Part shown: one piece after another, positions 8,771-18,422 of the stretch
How the letters are laid out: each line of letters begins with the position of its first letter
How positions within the stretch are numbered: position 1 is the first letter of the stretch
Origin: Dictyobacter aurantiacus
Lineage (GTDB): Bacteria; Chloroflexota; Ktedonobacteria; Ktedonobacterales; Ktedonobacteraceae
Assembly (NCBI RefSeq): GCF_003967515.1
Contig: NZ_BIFQ01000001.1
Span: 62,001-126,000 of the forward strand
DNA: 64,000 nucleotides
Direction: 5' to 3'
The notes under the pieces: model-generated
What the model saw: the letters and a program-made list of their open reading frames with translations, nothing else
Told to the model about the DNA's origin: nothing
The model's database searches: none
Program-made: the position numbers and the translations under genes

Positions 8771-9499
8771 TCAGTGAATCTCATTGGGAGGGCTCGGGTA
8801 GGGCTTTAAACCCCAGGCCGGACCCAGATGATCCGCTGGCGCCATTAGCTTCCGGGCCTTTTTAGACAGCGCCAGGCAGACAAGCTCTACAGCTGCGTGC
8901 AGGTCTAGTATCCCTGTGTTAATAATGATGTCATAAAGGTGGGCATCATTATCATCCCAGCCATATTGTTCTTTAATGCTCTGATGCCTCCGATGTTCTT
9001 TCAGCCTGATGCGCTCTCCCGCTGCTTTTGCATCCAGGCCTTCACGCCGCATTACATACACAATGCGCTGTGGCAGTGGAGCTACAATGCGCACATGCAT
9101 AACACTTCTATCGGTTGCCAGAACGACCTGCGAGGCACGGCCGACAATAACTACGTGGCCCATATCAACCGCTGTACGCAAGACCTGTCCCAACGCATGA
9201 CTATAGGCGAGATCATTCACTGAAGGTCCAATAACCTCGCTCAAGGCGACCGGTGGCATAAAATATTGGGTCGCCTCGAACAGGCGTTGCGCAAATCCTT
9301 CTACCTGCTCATCATGCGACTGCGCAACTGCTCTGCTGATACCCAGTTTCTGTGCCACCAGTTGAATAATCTGTACGTCCAGCAACTTCCATCCCAGGCG
9401 CTCAGCTAGCATGCGCGCAATCTCCCCACCCCCACTGCCATATTCTCGCGATACAGTAATACCACGCATTTCATTCATTCGGGATATATCGTTCGCCAT
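8771..9499 (-). CDS. Cytidylate-kinase-like family protein
   Basis: A 242-residue P-loop protein of the Cytidylate_kin2 type. The nucleotide loop reads SREYGSGGGEIARMLAERLG, the modified GSGG loop without GK[S/T] that marks this family, and an arginine-rich lid (QRIVYVMRREGLDAKAAGERIRLKE) lies in the second half. The open frame extends 61 residues further upstream, but that part is not protein-like for the family. AGGGGTGA lies 5-7 bases before the ATG at 9499, so that start is chosen. Function in nucleotide or small-molecule phosphorylation is inferred; members of this family are mostly uncharacterised. Confidence 0.82.
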   Translation of the reverse strand: MANDISRMNEMRGITVSREYGSGGGEIARMLAERLGWKLLDVQIIQLVAQKLGISRAVAQSHDEQVEGFAQRLFEATQYFMPPVALSEVIGPSVNDLAYSHALGQVLRTAVDMGHVVIVGRASQVVLATDRSVMHVRIVAPLPQRIVYVMRREGLDAKAAGERIRLKEHRRHQSIKEQYGWDDNDAHLYDIIINTGILDLHAAVELVCLALSKKARKLMAPADHLGPAWGLKPYPSPPNEIH

Positions 9500-9786
9500 A
9501 ATTTCACCCCTATTGAAGCTAGCAATACTGGCTATAAACAATATATCAGGTTGGTTATACGACGAACTCCTCCAATCAGGGGATTCTACTGGTTGATTTC
9601 CGGGCTTTTCAGTGAAGATCCGCCAGGTATAAAAAGAGGCAAAATCATTTTTATAAAAAATCAGTACCTCCCTCATTGTCATATATGTTTTGTGACGATA
9701 AAAGCTTGACGTTTTGATTGCAATATGTTATGTATTCAATAGCTATTAGCTATGAAAATCGCCATAATCATCTTTTAGAGCGTTTA

Positions 9787-10122
9787 TTAAACATAGATAG
9801 CATCAAATGCCGATGTCGTAATAACACGAGTAGAATGTCCTGAATCATACCCATCATGTTGCCAGTTTAGAATGCTTCGTAGCTTGCCCAAAAGCATGTT
9901 CCGTGCCGCTTCCGCAATGGTTGCGTCCATTCCATGCTGGTCTGCAATCTTCCACTCGTAGTACATCTTTCCACCACATGTCACGTAAAACGAAAATTGC
10001 GCCGATGCGTCAATGCTCCTCAGCGAATCTAGAAGTTGCAGGGCAGACTCTTCGTTATCAATGTTACCCATCTGGTTCAGAATAGCACCTATCCTTTCAT
10101 CCTTTATACGAGCAGCAAGCAA
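9787..10122 (-). CDS. Hypothetical protein, about 111 residues
   Basis: I do not recognise this reading frame. It encodes a soluble mixed alpha/beta sequence with amphipathic helices (ESALQLLDSLRSID, TIAEAARNMLLGKLRSIL) and a central strand segment QFSFYVTCGGKMYYEWKIAD, which looks like real protein. The start is uncertain: TTG at 10122 opens the frame without a convincing ribosome site, and internal ATGs (for example the one encoding MGNIDN) are possible. It lies alone in an otherwise empty stretch between the cytidylate-kinase-like gene and the nucleoside hydrolase. Confidence 0.5.
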   Translation of the reverse strand: MLAARIKDERIGAILNQMGNIDNEESALQLLDSLRSIDASAQFSFYVTCGGKMYYEWKIADQHGMDATIAEAARNMLLGKLRSILNWQHDGYDSGHSTRVITTSAFDAIYV

Positions 10123-10291
10123 AGTCTTTCGCTCTTATCAGGGTATTTCTTTTTTGAATTGCCGAAAGCGGTAATTATCGCATTTTATTGTATATACATC
10201 ATTTCTTGATGGTTGACGGCTAAGGGAGTAGCATATAATCAGATATGAAGACCTGTAGATCTGTTAGTTATCTTTTTCTTGAGGAGCATGC

Positions 10292-11170
10292 ATGTCCACG
10301 AAGGTTATATTAGATACGGACATCGGTAGCGATATTGATGATGCTGTCTGCCTCGCCTATCTGCTCGCCCAGCCGGAATGTGAATTGCTGGGCATCACCA
10401 CGGTTACGGGAAAGGCGCAGAAACGCGCTATGATGGCCAGTGCGTTGTGTAAAATCGCTAACAAAAACATCCCTATCTTTCCGGGCGCCGAAAAACCATT
10501 ACTTATCCAGGCACAGCAGCCAGAAGCACCTCAGGCGGCAGCATTAGATAAATGGGACCATGATACGGTATTTCCACAGGGTGAAGCTATTGAGTTTTTG
10601 CGCCAGACGATCCGCACTCATCCAGGGGAGGTGGTCCTGTTAGGCATTGGACCCCTGACCAACCTTGGCTTGCTGTTCAGCGTTGATCCTGCCATTCCCA
10701 AACTATTAAAGGGACTCGTCCTGATGTGTGGCGTATTTACCGGTCAAGTGGCGGGACGACCTGAACGCGAGTGGAACGCGTTAAACGATCCCCATGCCGC
10801 ACATATCGTTTATCAGGCCCCGGTACGCCACCATCGTTCACTCGGTCTGGACGTTACCACCAGGGTAAAGATGAACGCTGACCAGTTTCGGGCAAAGTGT
10901 ACCGCGCCGCTCTTGCGTCCAGTCCTTGACTTTGCTAATGTCTGGTTTAAAGGGCGCGATCAAATCACTTTCCACGACCCCCTGGCCGCGACAACCATCT
11001 TTGATCCCTCGATCTGTACCTTTACACCCGGAACGGTAGAGGTAGAGTTGGACGATAAAGAGCTAGCGGGAAAAACATACTGGACGACTCATGAGAACTC
11101 CCCAGCGCATGAGGTTGCCCTGGATGTCGATCCCGAACGCTTCTTCGAAACCTATTTCCGCGTCTTTTAA
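10292..11170 (+). CDS. Nucleoside hydrolase (inosine-uridine preferring family)
   Basis: A 292-residue nucleoside N-ribohydrolase. The N-terminal [11 protein letters not shown] cluster is the calcium/ribose-binding motif of the family, followed by [12 protein letters not shown] and a [10 protein letters not shown] segment. The C-terminal FHDPLA aspartate completes the metal site. It splits nucleosides into base and ribose for salvage in the cytoplasm. The start ATG follows GAGGAG at about 6 bases, and the length is near the 300-residue norm. It is a single-gene unit closed by a strong terminator. Base specificity is not readable from sequence. Confidence 0.92.
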   Translation: MSTKVILDTDIGSDIDDAVCLAYLLAQPECELLGITTVTGKAQKRAMMASALCKIANKNIPIFPGAEKPLLIQAQQPEAPQAAALDKWDHDTVFPQGEAIEFLRQTIRTHPGEVVLLGIGPLTNLGLLFSVDPAIPKLLKGLVLMCGVFTGQVAGRPEREWNALNDPHAAHIVYQAPVRHHRSLGLDVTTRVKMNADQFRAKCTAPLLRPVLDFANVWFKGRDQITFHDPLAATTIFDPSICTFTPGTVEVELDDKELAGKTYWTTHENSPAHEVALDVDPERFFETYFRVF

Positions 11171-11180
11171 TGTTAAAACA

Positions 11181-11213
11181 AAAAACAGGAGGGCCAGCGT
11201 CCCTCCTGTTTTT
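11181..11213. terminator. Bidirectional terminator after nucleoside hydrolase
   Basis: AAAAACAGGAGGG and its exact complement form a 13-bp stem with a 7-nt loop, followed by a run of seven T on the plus strand. It also abuts the stop codon of the convergent gene at 11214 and serves both genes. Confidence 0.92.
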
Positions 11214-12011
11214 TTAGACCGTTGGGGTTGGGCTGGCTTTGGGTTTTGCACCGTTCCCGGGCTGCATATCCAGATAGCGATCAAGCGTCTGTGGCTGCTT
11301 TAGCATGCGGTTAATCAAAGCATTAACCTGCTTTTGTGTCAGATTACCACTATTGACCGCTGGCTGAAATCCTTGCTGAAAGGCAGTTTTCACCATTGCC
11401 TGCAACTGACTGTTGGAGATGCCCTGCGCGGAGGCGACGCTGCTCAGTGTCGCTCCCCCTTTCAGGCGAGATACCAGTTGATCGACAGGCAAGTGTAAAC
11501 CCTGAGCAATCTGAGTGCGAATCGTACCTCGATACCGCGCCAGATAGGGTGCATAGACGTTTCTGTTCGCGGTCCTGGTAGCTGTCACGGTCGGTGTCAC
11601 GCTGGTGGTAGGTGTAGCAGCGGGTGCCTGATTAGATGCACTTGCATTCAGGTTGGGTAAGATCACCAGCGCACCAATAACCAGGATGAGCAAGACCAGG
11701 ATGCCCACACCTCCAATGAGCAGCATGTTGTTGGGCGAACGCTTCCCTGGTACTCCCGTAGTAGCAGGCGGTAGGTTTCCCATAAAAGGGGGAGCTGGCT
11801 GAACAGGGTTTTGAGGGAAATCCGGGCCGGACGCCACAAATGGCTCGGACTGCCCATAAGCAACGGTGGGGGCATCATAGTCAGAGGGTGGAAGCCCCGC
11901 GGGAGGGGCTTCAAAATCTTTCTGCATGGGAACTGTCCGCTGATCATCTTCTGGCTCAGGATTATTATACGCCTGCCCATCATTGAATGGGAAATTAGGA
12001 TTATATGACAT
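11214..12011 (-). CDS. Single-pass membrane protein with proline-rich cytoplasmic arm
   Basis: A 265-residue protein of recognisable layout but unknown function. Residues 1-90 are a proline/acid-rich low-complexity arm. One transmembrane helix (about 95-117, LLIGGVGILVLLILVIGALV) follows, preceded by GKRSPNN, so the N-terminus should be cytoplasmic. A Thr/Ser/Pro linker (PTTSVTPTVTATRT) leads to an outer helical domain of about 100 residues containing two LSSVASAQGISNSQLQAMV-like helix pairs, and a Pro/Thr tail ends it. The arm contains DAPTVAY and DQRTVPM, threonine sites similar to those repeated in the 55-60 kb proteins. It is not clearly linked to its neighbours. Confidence 0.75.
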   Translation of the reverse strand: MSYNPNFPFNDGQAYNNPEPEDDQRTVPMQKDFEAPPAGLPPSDYDAPTVAYGQSEPFVASGPDFPQNPVQPAPPFMGNLPPATTGVPGKRSPNNMLLIGGVGILVLLILVIGALVILPNLNASASNQAPAATPTTSVTPTVTATRTANRNVYAPYLARYRGTIRTQIAQGLHLPVDQLVSRLKGGATLSSVASAQGISNSQLQAMVKTAFQQGFQPAVNSGNLTQKQVNALINRMLKQPQTLDRYLDMQPGNGAKPKASPTPTV

Positions 12012-12190
12012 AGCTCAGTATTCCTCACTTAATGCCGATCTTCATTATCTGCTTGAGATGCGGAGGGGCCAACTGTATGCCAGTTAGCCTGTACCCTGAG
12101 CATTATACAGAAGATATCTATTGAAGCCGTTTAGAAAAACTCAAGAAAGCTTCAAAATTCCCTCATGAGCATAAAGACAATGGTAATTGA

Positions 12191-13165
12191 CTATAAGAAT
12201 ATGACACGGAACTTGATCGCCCCCCGCAGGCGCCAGAAGATCGATAACGGTGGAATCAGCACCGATGTAACGATCATCTCGGCGACATGCTCAGGCCGAT
12301 GATTCGTGTTACGGAGACGCCTCAGACAAAATCGGCTGGTAAACCAGAACCAGAACCCGATCCCTACCACCGTCTGCCGCTTTGATCGCCGTAACAGACT
12401 ATGCATGACACATAAATACGTGCCAAGGATGCGGTAATAATGCCATGGCGGCTGCGATTGAATCCTGTCTCGATATAGCCGGGGATGCTTCTTGTAGAGC
12501 AAAGCATTAAACATGCTTTTTCGCTGCTGCTGTATGCTGATTCCCCATTTGCCAGAGCGAACAGGATGGAGCACAATCGCTTCTGGCGCGTATACCCACC
12601 TGCGTTTCTTCTCCAGCAAAGAAAAGAAAAGATCCGAGTCTTCACGCCATGCCGCCGTAAAGCGCTCGTCGAAACCGCCAATGCACTCAAGAGTAGTGCG
12701 CAGATAAAAGCAGTTAGCGGTTGCGAACTCGCTATTCTCCAACTGCGCGGTGCTAAGCTCGTAGTCGCTGGGATTCTCTGGCACCGGCACAACGATGCGC
12801 CCGGTTACCGCCTCAATGTCCCCGGTGAAGGCGGCTCGTCCCGCCTGTAACCAGTTAGGGGCAGGAAGGCAGTCATCGTCGGTAAACGCAATGATGCGTG
12901 CGGTGCTCTGCCTCCATCCTACATTGCGGGCCGCCGCCGGACCCCGGCGTGCCGTGGACAGATAGTGGATGCAGATGCCAGCCTGCTCTCCACACTGCTT
13001 CCAGCGCTCGATCTGCTGACGCGTCTGCATAGAGACCGCATTATCCACGATAAGGATGTCATAACAGAAATCGGGATGCCTCTGCAGCAAGAGCGCCTCC
13101 AGACAGCGCTCTAATGCAGCAGGACGATTATAGGTCGGTACAACAATCGAGACATCTACACCCAT
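12191..13165 (-). CDS. Family 2 glycosyltransferase
   Basis: A 324-residue GT2 enzyme of GT-A fold. The start VDVSIVVPTYNRPAALERCL is the nucleotide-binding strand-helix, the metal site is FTDDDCLP (DxD), and GGFDERFTAAWREDSDL carries the conserved ED catalytic motif. The C-terminal third has basic and hydrophobic segments consistent with membrane association. The frame is open upstream of 13165, but ATG at 13165 overlaps the carbamoyltransferase stop in a TGATG junction, so that start is chosen and coupling is likely. It probably adds a sugar in the heptose-containing glycan made by the adjacent divergent locus. Donor and acceptor are unknown. Confidence 0.9.
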   Translation of the reverse strand: MGVDVSIVVPTYNRPAALERCLEALLLQRHPDFCYDILIVDNAVSMQTRQQIERWKQCGEQAGICIHYLSTARRGPAAARNVGWRQSTARIIAFTDDDCLPAPNWLQAGRAAFTGDIEAVTGRIVVPVPENPSDYELSTAQLENSEFATANCFYLRTTLECIGGFDERFTAAWREDSDLFFSLLEKKRRWVYAPEAIVLHPVRSGKWGISIQQQRKSMFNALLYKKHPRLYRDRIQSQPPWHYYRILGTYLCVMHSLLRRSKRQTVVGIGFWFWFTSRFCLRRLRNTNHRPEHVAEMIVTSVLIPPLSIFWRLRGAIKFRVIFL

Positions 13166-14898
13166 CAGGCCATCTCCCTCGGCTTCTGTAGCAGAAATGA
13201 ACCAATTACCAGAGCGTTCAGCGGCGAGGTCCAGAAGGACTCGATGGCGTCGCGAGGGGTACACACAATGGGCTCACCGCGAGTATTAAACGAGGTGTTA
13301 ACAAGTACCGGCACCCCGGTGCGGCGCTGAAAAGCTTTAATCAGGTCGTAATAGAGTGGATGCTGATCACGCCGAATGGTCTGGATACGGGCGGTTCCAT
13401 CAATATGGCGCACGGCGGGAATCTGTTTAGCTCGCTCAGGGTCGACATCATAGACAAAAAGCATGTACGGGGATACAGAACCATTGACAAACCAGTTCGC
13501 GACTTCTTCTTCCAGCACCACAGGAGCAACAGGACGGAAGTCCTCACGATCTTTGATGTCGTTGAGACGATTCTGCATTTCAGCTTGAATCGGCGATGCC
13601 AGAATGGAGCGTGCCCCTAACGCACGAGGCCCAAATTCCATCCTCTGCTGATACCAGCCAATAACCTGATTATCGGCCAATATATCCGCAACCTCTTCGG
13701 CGATATTGTCCAGCCTACGATAAGGAACATGCGTCCAGCGTAAGAACTGCTCAATTTCATCATCAGCAAAAGCCGGGCCTAAAAATGCATGCTCCATTAC
13801 ATAGCGCCGCTCCTCGCTTTTGCGCTCCTGCGCGTCGATATACAGCGCCGCTCCCAACGCCGTTCCGGCATCATTGGCGGCTGGCTGCACCCATATATCG
13901 CGGAAGGGCCCGCGGTCACGCAAACGAGCGTTAAGCACGCAATTTAATGCGACCCCTCCGGCCAGACAGAGATTCTCCATGCCCGTCGCCTGCTGGAACC
14001 AGGTAACCAGCTCTAGCACGGTTTCTTCCAACACTACCTGCAGCGAATGCGCGATATCATAGTGGCGTTGCTCTAAGGGCCCCCCCTTTAAGCGCGCTGG
14101 TCCAAAGAGCTCTTTCAGGTCTGCCTTGTCTATAGTATAGTGGCCTTCACCCGTGATATGAATCAAGCCGCGAAAGGTATCAGCATAATGTGGCTTTCCA
14201 TAAGAAGCCAGGGCCATGACTTTATATTCATCAGAGGAATGGAGAAACCCTAAATATTCAGTCACCTGTTCATAGAGAATTCCCAATGAGTGGGGCATGT
14301 TGACCTGGCTCAGGCGCTCCAGCCCGTTTTTGTGCCCGATGCTATAACTGGTGACAGCCTTTTCTCCTCGACCATCAAGCACGAGTACGGCAGCATCCTC
14401 AAATGGTGAAGCCAGAAATGCGCTGGCCGCATGGGATAGATGGTGCTCTACAAAATGCCACTGGTAGTCTCCCTGGGACCGAAAACCACGGAACCGTGGT
14501 TGAAGGTGAAGAGGAACACCACCCGCCAGTTGACGGGGCGCATTGACAATAGATGAAAGAAACAGGGGATCCCAGGGTGATTCCCAGGGGGGCGCAACCG
14601 GATGCGCACTCGGCTCAAGCGGCAATACCAGTTCTGTTTCTCGCCCCCCTGGCCCAAGCAATAAAAAAGGATCATATGAATAAGCAATGTGCTCTACATC
14701 AGTCAGCCGTATATTGGCTTCCTGCAAACAGTAGTTGATGGCATGGAAAGGTAATTCATATGTGGAGAAAGGAATCGGCCGTTTGCCATGCTTGATATGA
14801 GTAAAGCGTTCTTCTTCAGCAGCCGCAAGCACCTGCCCGTCTTTGACCAGGCAAGCCGCAGGATCGTGATAAACCGAGTTTATACCTAAAGTGTACAT
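13165..14898 (-). CDS. O-carbamoyltransferase, NodU/CmcH family
   Basis: A 577-residue two-domain carbamoyltransferase. The Kae1-like N-terminal domain shows GINSVYHDPAACL and the metal/carbamoyl-adenylate motif HHLSHAASAF, then VLVLDGRGE. The YrdC-like C-terminal domain shows MEFGPRALGARSI and VNTSFNTRGEPIV. The family moves the carbamoyl group of carbamoyl phosphate, via carbamoyl-AMP, to a hydroxyl of a sugar, Nod factor or antibiotic. In this position, next to GT2 and a glycan locus, sugar O-carbamoylation is the best guess. The ATG at 14898 opens on the 537-bp divergent region. Confidence 0.92.
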   Translation of the reverse strand: MYTLGINSVYHDPAACLVKDGQVLAAAEEERFTHIKHGKRPIPFSTYELPFHAINYCLQEANIRLTDVEHIAYSYDPFLLLGPGGRETELVLPLEPSAHPVAPPWESPWDPLFLSSIVNAPRQLAGGVPLHLQPRFRGFRSQGDYQWHFVEHHLSHAASAFLASPFEDAAVLVLDGRGEKAVTSYSIGHKNGLERLSQVNMPHSLGILYEQVTEYLGFLHSSDEYKVMALASYGKPHYADTFRGLIHITGEGHYTIDKADLKELFGPARLKGGPLEQRHYDIAHSLQVVLEETVLELVTWFQQATGMENLCLAGGVALNCVLNARLRDRGPFRDIWVQPAANDAGTALGAALYIDAQERKSEERRYVMEHAFLGPAFADDEIEQFLRWTHVPYRRLDNIAEEVADILADNQVIGWYQQRMEFGPRALGARSILASPIQAEMQNRLNDIKDREDFRPVAPVVLEEEVANWFVNGSVSPYMLFVYDVDPERAKQIPAVRHIDGTARIQTIRRDQHPLYYDLIKAFQRRTGVPVLVNTSFNTRGEPIVCTPRDAIESFWTSPLNALVIGSFLLQKPREMA

Positions 14899-15435
14899 GT
14901 TTTCGTCTCCTGATGAAAAAAATTCCTCGCCTCTACACTAACTCATCCTATTTATGATACGCGATAGGCTAAAAAAAGTGTCTCATCCATTGAAGTACTC
15001 AAGCCTAATATCGCACACTTCTTGCTTTTGTGAAACTGTTCCTGTGGCTTCTACGTAATTGTTGTTATAACGCTTATTACTAATAGTTGTGAAACTCAAC
15101 AACTACAAAGGGGGCTTGTTCAACATTTATAATTTCTGCTTGCGTCTTATGAAAATAAATCTCAGTTGATAAGACAGATAAAAAGTAGAGGCGCACTAAT
15201 GCAAGAGATAATACAAATACGGAAAGGAGTTTTCTATAGAGCAGCATTATAAGTCAAGCATCTTATGGCGAAGATCGATGGCACCACCCGGTTTCTATAG
15301 AAATAGCCTATAACCGTGTGTCGTTATCATATCTGTTGCTCCATTGAAGGCAAAACTCGACCTTCAGCTGCTCCTGGAGCTCCCTCCGTAGATGCAGAGA
15401 CATGGGTAGTTTTTTAAGTGCAAAAAGGATGAGGC
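14899..15435. promoter_or_regulatory. Divergent control region between carbamoyltransferase and gmhA
   Basis: No convincing gene is present in these 537 bases. An A/T-rich dyad TAGTTGT-8-ACAACTA lies at 15084-15105 and may be an operator. Nearer gmhA there is a GATGGCACCACCCGG segment (15278-15292) followed by a hairpin (15289-15316, CGGTTTCTATAG pairing with CTATAACCG). The long spacing to the gmhA start suggests an untranslated leader. The segment is only loosely like a T-box core and I do not assign a riboswitch class. Confidence 0.4.
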
Positions 15436-16095
15436 ATGGATAGAAAATCACGCATCAGCTCTATGGTTACAACAGCTTCAATGACTGACTCTACGGTTGA
15501 TTGGGAGCAAAAAATTAAACAGTCACTGACTATACACCATCAGGTGCTTGAGAATGCTTTCCATTCACTCTATTCAGAAGTTTCTTCACTGGCACAGATC
15601 GTCCAGAAACTTATCTTCACCCTGCAGTCAGGACACCGCGTCCTTGTGATCGGAAATGGCGGCAGTGCCGCAGAAGCACAACACTTTGCCTCTGAGCTGG
15701 TGGGGCGCTTTAAACTTGAACGCAAACCCTACGCCGTTATTGCTCTCACAACCGATACCTCCATTCTTACAGCCATCGCCAATGATTATGGCTACCAGGA
15801 TGTTTTTATGCGCCAGGTATATGCTCTGGGGCAACCGGGAGATATGTTGCTCGTCTTTAGTACCAGCGGAGAATCCCCTAATGTCCTGAGCGCGATACAT
15901 GCCGCGGAACATTGTCAAATGCAGACGGTGGCCATCACCGGAACCCATACCAATCAATTGGCGCATTTAGCGCAGTTAACCGTTGGGGTTGCGCAGGAAG
16001 ATGTGGCCACTATACAAGAAATACATATGGTTGTGACCCATCTGTTATGTAATTTAACCGAGGCTTGCCTTGCCTCACAAGAAACTCCCCGTTGA
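15436..16095 (+). CDS. gmhA: Phosphoheptose isomerase (sedoheptulose-7-phosphate isomerase)
   Basis: A 219-residue SIS-domain enzyme that converts sedoheptulose 7-phosphate to D-glycero-D-manno-heptose 7-phosphate, the first step to ADP-heptose. The phosphate loop GNGGSAAEAQHFASEL retains the catalytic glutamate (FASELVGRF, equivalent to E. coli Glu65), STSGESPN is the second sugar-phosphate loop, and QEIHMVVTHLL holds the catalytic histidine region. The N-terminus is about 20 residues longer than usual. GGATGAGG precedes the ATG. It heads an operon with gmhB and hldE, which confirms the pathway. Confidence 0.93.
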   Translation: MDRKSRISSMVTTASMTDSTVDWEQKIKQSLTIHHQVLENAFHSLYSEVSSLAQIVQKLIFTLQSGHRVLVIGNGGSAAEAQHFASELVGRFKLERKPYAVIALTTDTSILTAIANDYGYQDVFMRQVYALGQPGDMLLVFSTSGESPNVLSAIHAAEHCQMQTVAITGTHTNQLAHLAQLTVGVAQEDVATIQEIHMVVTHLLCNLTEACLASQETPR

Positions 16096-16132
16096 GGGAT
16101 GGCATTAGCTATACCAATGATGGGAGAATGCT

Positions 16133-16753
16133 ATGGAAAAATACCACCGTGCCGTTTTCTTAGATCGTGATGGGACGCTTGTACATCCTTTTCATTACCC
16201 TTCTCGTCCGGAACATTTACGGGTATATGAGGGCATTGGCCCTGCTTTACATCGTTTACAAGCACAAGAATTTGCCTTGATATTGATTACTAACCAATCT
16301 GGCGTTGCACGAGGATATTTTAATGCAGAGGATCTTGCGCGCATGCATACATATCTACAGAATGAACTGGCAATCACCTTTGATGGCATCTATTTTTGCC
16401 CTCATCACCCTGATGGCATTATTCCTGAGCTATCTATCCGCTGTAATTGTCGCAAACCCAAACCCGGAATGCTTCTCCAGGCAGCCAGTGACCTTGATCT
16501 GGATACATCTGCCTCCTGGTTCGTTGGCGATATTCTGGATGACGTTGAGGCGGGAAATCGGGCAGGCTGCCAGACTATTCTGGTTGATCTTGGAACTGAA
16601 CAGGTTCCAGAACTGGCCATTCGCAAACCTGACTTTGCGGCCCGTGATACGCTGCATGCACTGACAATCATAGAAACAGTATCATCACTTGAACGCGATG
16701 TAGACCTTGCCTATTCGCCTTCTTCATGGCATACAGGATCACCTTATGCATAA
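16133..16753 (+). CDS. gmhB: D-glycero-D-manno-heptose 1,7-bisphosphate 7-phosphatase
   Basis: A 206-residue HAD-IIIA phosphatase. Motif I is FLDRDGTL, motif II ITNQSG, motif III/IV region CRKPKPGM and VGDILDDVEAGNRAG. The zinc loop CPHHPDG plus CNC (Cys-x-His-x4-9-Cys-x-Cys type) is the hallmark of GmhB. It removes the 7-phosphate from heptose 1,7-bisphosphate in the cytoplasm. Its 3' end overlaps hldE by 8 bp. About 20 residues after the HAD core are family-atypical tail. The ATG at 16133 follows GGGAGA. Confidence 0.93.
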   Translation: MEKYHRAVFLDRDGTLVHPFHYPSRPEHLRVYEGIGPALHRLQAQEFALILITNQSGVARGYFNAEDLARMHTYLQNELAITFDGIYFCPHHPDGIIPELSIRCNCRKPKPGMLLQAASDLDLDTSASWFVGDILDDVEAGNRAGCQTILVDLGTEQVPELAIRKPDFAARDTLHALTIIETVSSLERDVDLAYSPSSWHTGSPYA

Positions 16754-18344
16754 AGATGTTATATTCACGCAACAGAAGGTCCCCACCACTGACATACTAC
16801 ATACGGCCATCGAGACGGTCGAGCGCTTTAGCAAGCTACGTATCCTTGTGCTTGGCGATGCGATGCTCGATTCATATCTCGAAGGCACTGCTTCACGCTT
16901 GTGTAGCGAGGGACCCGTCCCTGTTGTGGCAAAAACCAGTGAGCAGCACCTGGCAGGCGGGGCCGCCAATACAGCGATGAATATTCGTGCCCTGGGCGCC
17001 CATGTTGATCTGCTTGGTATCATTGGGGACGATGGTACCGCAAAGTTGTTACGTACAACGTTACAACACCATCAGATCAATGATCAATGGCTGCTCGCGG
17101 ACCCAGAAAGGCAGACGCTTCATAAGGTCCGTATCCTGGCCAATAATCAATACGTTGTGCGCTTTGATGAGGGCTACCTCCCCGATCAAACAGGTGACAG
17201 CCAGGCGCAACTAACATCTCAGTTGTTGGCACACCTTGAAACGCTTTATCACCTCTGTGATGCGGTTATCATTTCAGATTATTGCTATGGGACGGTGACC
17301 GAAGAGGTAATTGCCCGCCTGCAGATGCTACATGAGCGGGATCCCAGACCTCTACTGGTCGATTCGAAGGCGCTCTGGCGTTTTCGTACACTCCCTATGA
17401 CCGTTGCGACTCCCAATCTCGGTGAGGCGCAACACCTCCTTGCTACGATACGTTCAGGAGGAAGCGGTCAGATCAAGGCTCAGGTTGATCCACGCGATAC
17501 GGCTCAGGTCTCCTCACTGGCGCAACAACTGCTTGAGATGTTCGCGGCACACTCTATAGTGATCACTCTGGGGTCGGATGGAGCATTGCTCCTGCACGCG
17601 GATCATCCACAGCAGGCGCTCCATGTGCCCGCTCATTCAGTGCCACATGCCAATGACGTCGGTGCCGGTGACTCCTTCGCCTCTACCCTGATCACCGCTC
17701 TTGCTGCTGGCGCGGATATACAGGATGCGGTCTATCTCAGTCGTGACGCGGCCAGTATTGCGGTAACGAAATCATATACCGCCACCGTTTCCCAGCAAGA
17801 ACTTCTTCAACATGTTCATCTCAGGCTTAACTTGCCCCTGAGAGACACCTCTATTCATGCTTTACCATATATCATGAAGCAACTGGAACATAAGCGGGGT
17901 TCCGGCAATCGTATCGTTTTGACCAATGGTGTCTTCGATATTCTGCACCGGGGACATATACAGTTGCTTCACCAGGCCAGGCAACTGGGAGATATTCTGG
18001 TGGTCGCCATTAATAGTGATCGTAGCACGCGTCACCTGAAGGGTCCGACCCGTCCTATTAATGGCGAAGAGGATCGCCTGACATTGGTGGCAGCGCTGGA
18101 TATGGTAGACTATGCCTTCATTTTTGATGAAGATACACCCGAGCGATGCATCCGCCTTCTTCGCCCTGATATCCATGTGAAAGGTGGCAACTACATGGGA
18201 AAAACATTGCCGGAAGAAACGGTTCTTCAGGATATTGGCGGGCAACTGGTCATCTTGCCATTTGTGCCGTCGCATAGCACCAGCCATGTGATTGAGCGCA
18301 TTGTAGCAATCGCTTCCGCGAGTAAGCACGATGGTTATACGTAA
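16746..18344 (+). CDS. hldE: Bifunctional heptose 7-phosphate kinase / heptose 1-phosphate adenylyltransferase
   Basis: A fused protein of about 532 residues. The N-terminal PfkB/ribokinase domain (about 1-325) shows LAGGAANTAMNIRALGAHV and the anion-hole motif NDVGAGDSFAS. It phosphorylates heptose 7-phosphate at C1. The C-terminal cytidylyltransferase-fold domain (about 360-500) has the nucleotide motif GVFDILHRGHIQLL and INSDRSTRHLKGPTRPI, and transfers AMP to give ADP-heptose. ATG at 16746 is preferred over the TTG at 16707 because CAGGAT lies 7-8 bases upstream. The fusion is the same as in Gram-negative LPS pathways, so the product should be ADP-D-glycero-beta-D-manno-heptose. Confidence 0.94.
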   Translation: MHKDVIFTQQKVPTTDILHTAIETVERFSKLRILVLGDAMLDSYLEGTASRLCSEGPVPVVAKTSEQHLAGGAANTAMNIRALGAHVDLLGIIGDDGTAKLLRTTLQHHQINDQWLLADPERQTLHKVRILANNQYVVRFDEGYLPDQTGDSQAQLTSQLLAHLETLYHLCDAVIISDYCYGTVTEEVIARLQMLHERDPRPLLVDSKALWRFRTLPMTVATPNLGEAQHLLATIRSGGSGQIKAQVDPRDTAQVSSLAQQLLEMFAAHSIVITLGSDGALLLHADHPQQALHVPAHSVPHANDVGAGDSFASTLITALAAGADIQDAVYLSRDAASIAVTKSYTATVSQQELLQHVHLRLNLPLRDTSIHALPYIMKQLEHKRGSGNRIVLTNGVFDILHRGHIQLLHQARQLGDILVVAINSDRSTRHLKGPTRPINGEEDRLTLVAALDMVDYAFIFDEDTPERCIRLLRPDIHVKGGNYMGKTLPEETVLQDIGGQLVILPFVPSHSTSHVIERIVAIASASKHDGYT

Positions 18345-18422
18345 TTCTCTCATCTGATCAAGCAAATTTGAGATACATCTTATGTTCTTTTGTCAGTAAT
18401 AAAATGGAGGTTTGTACAGATC

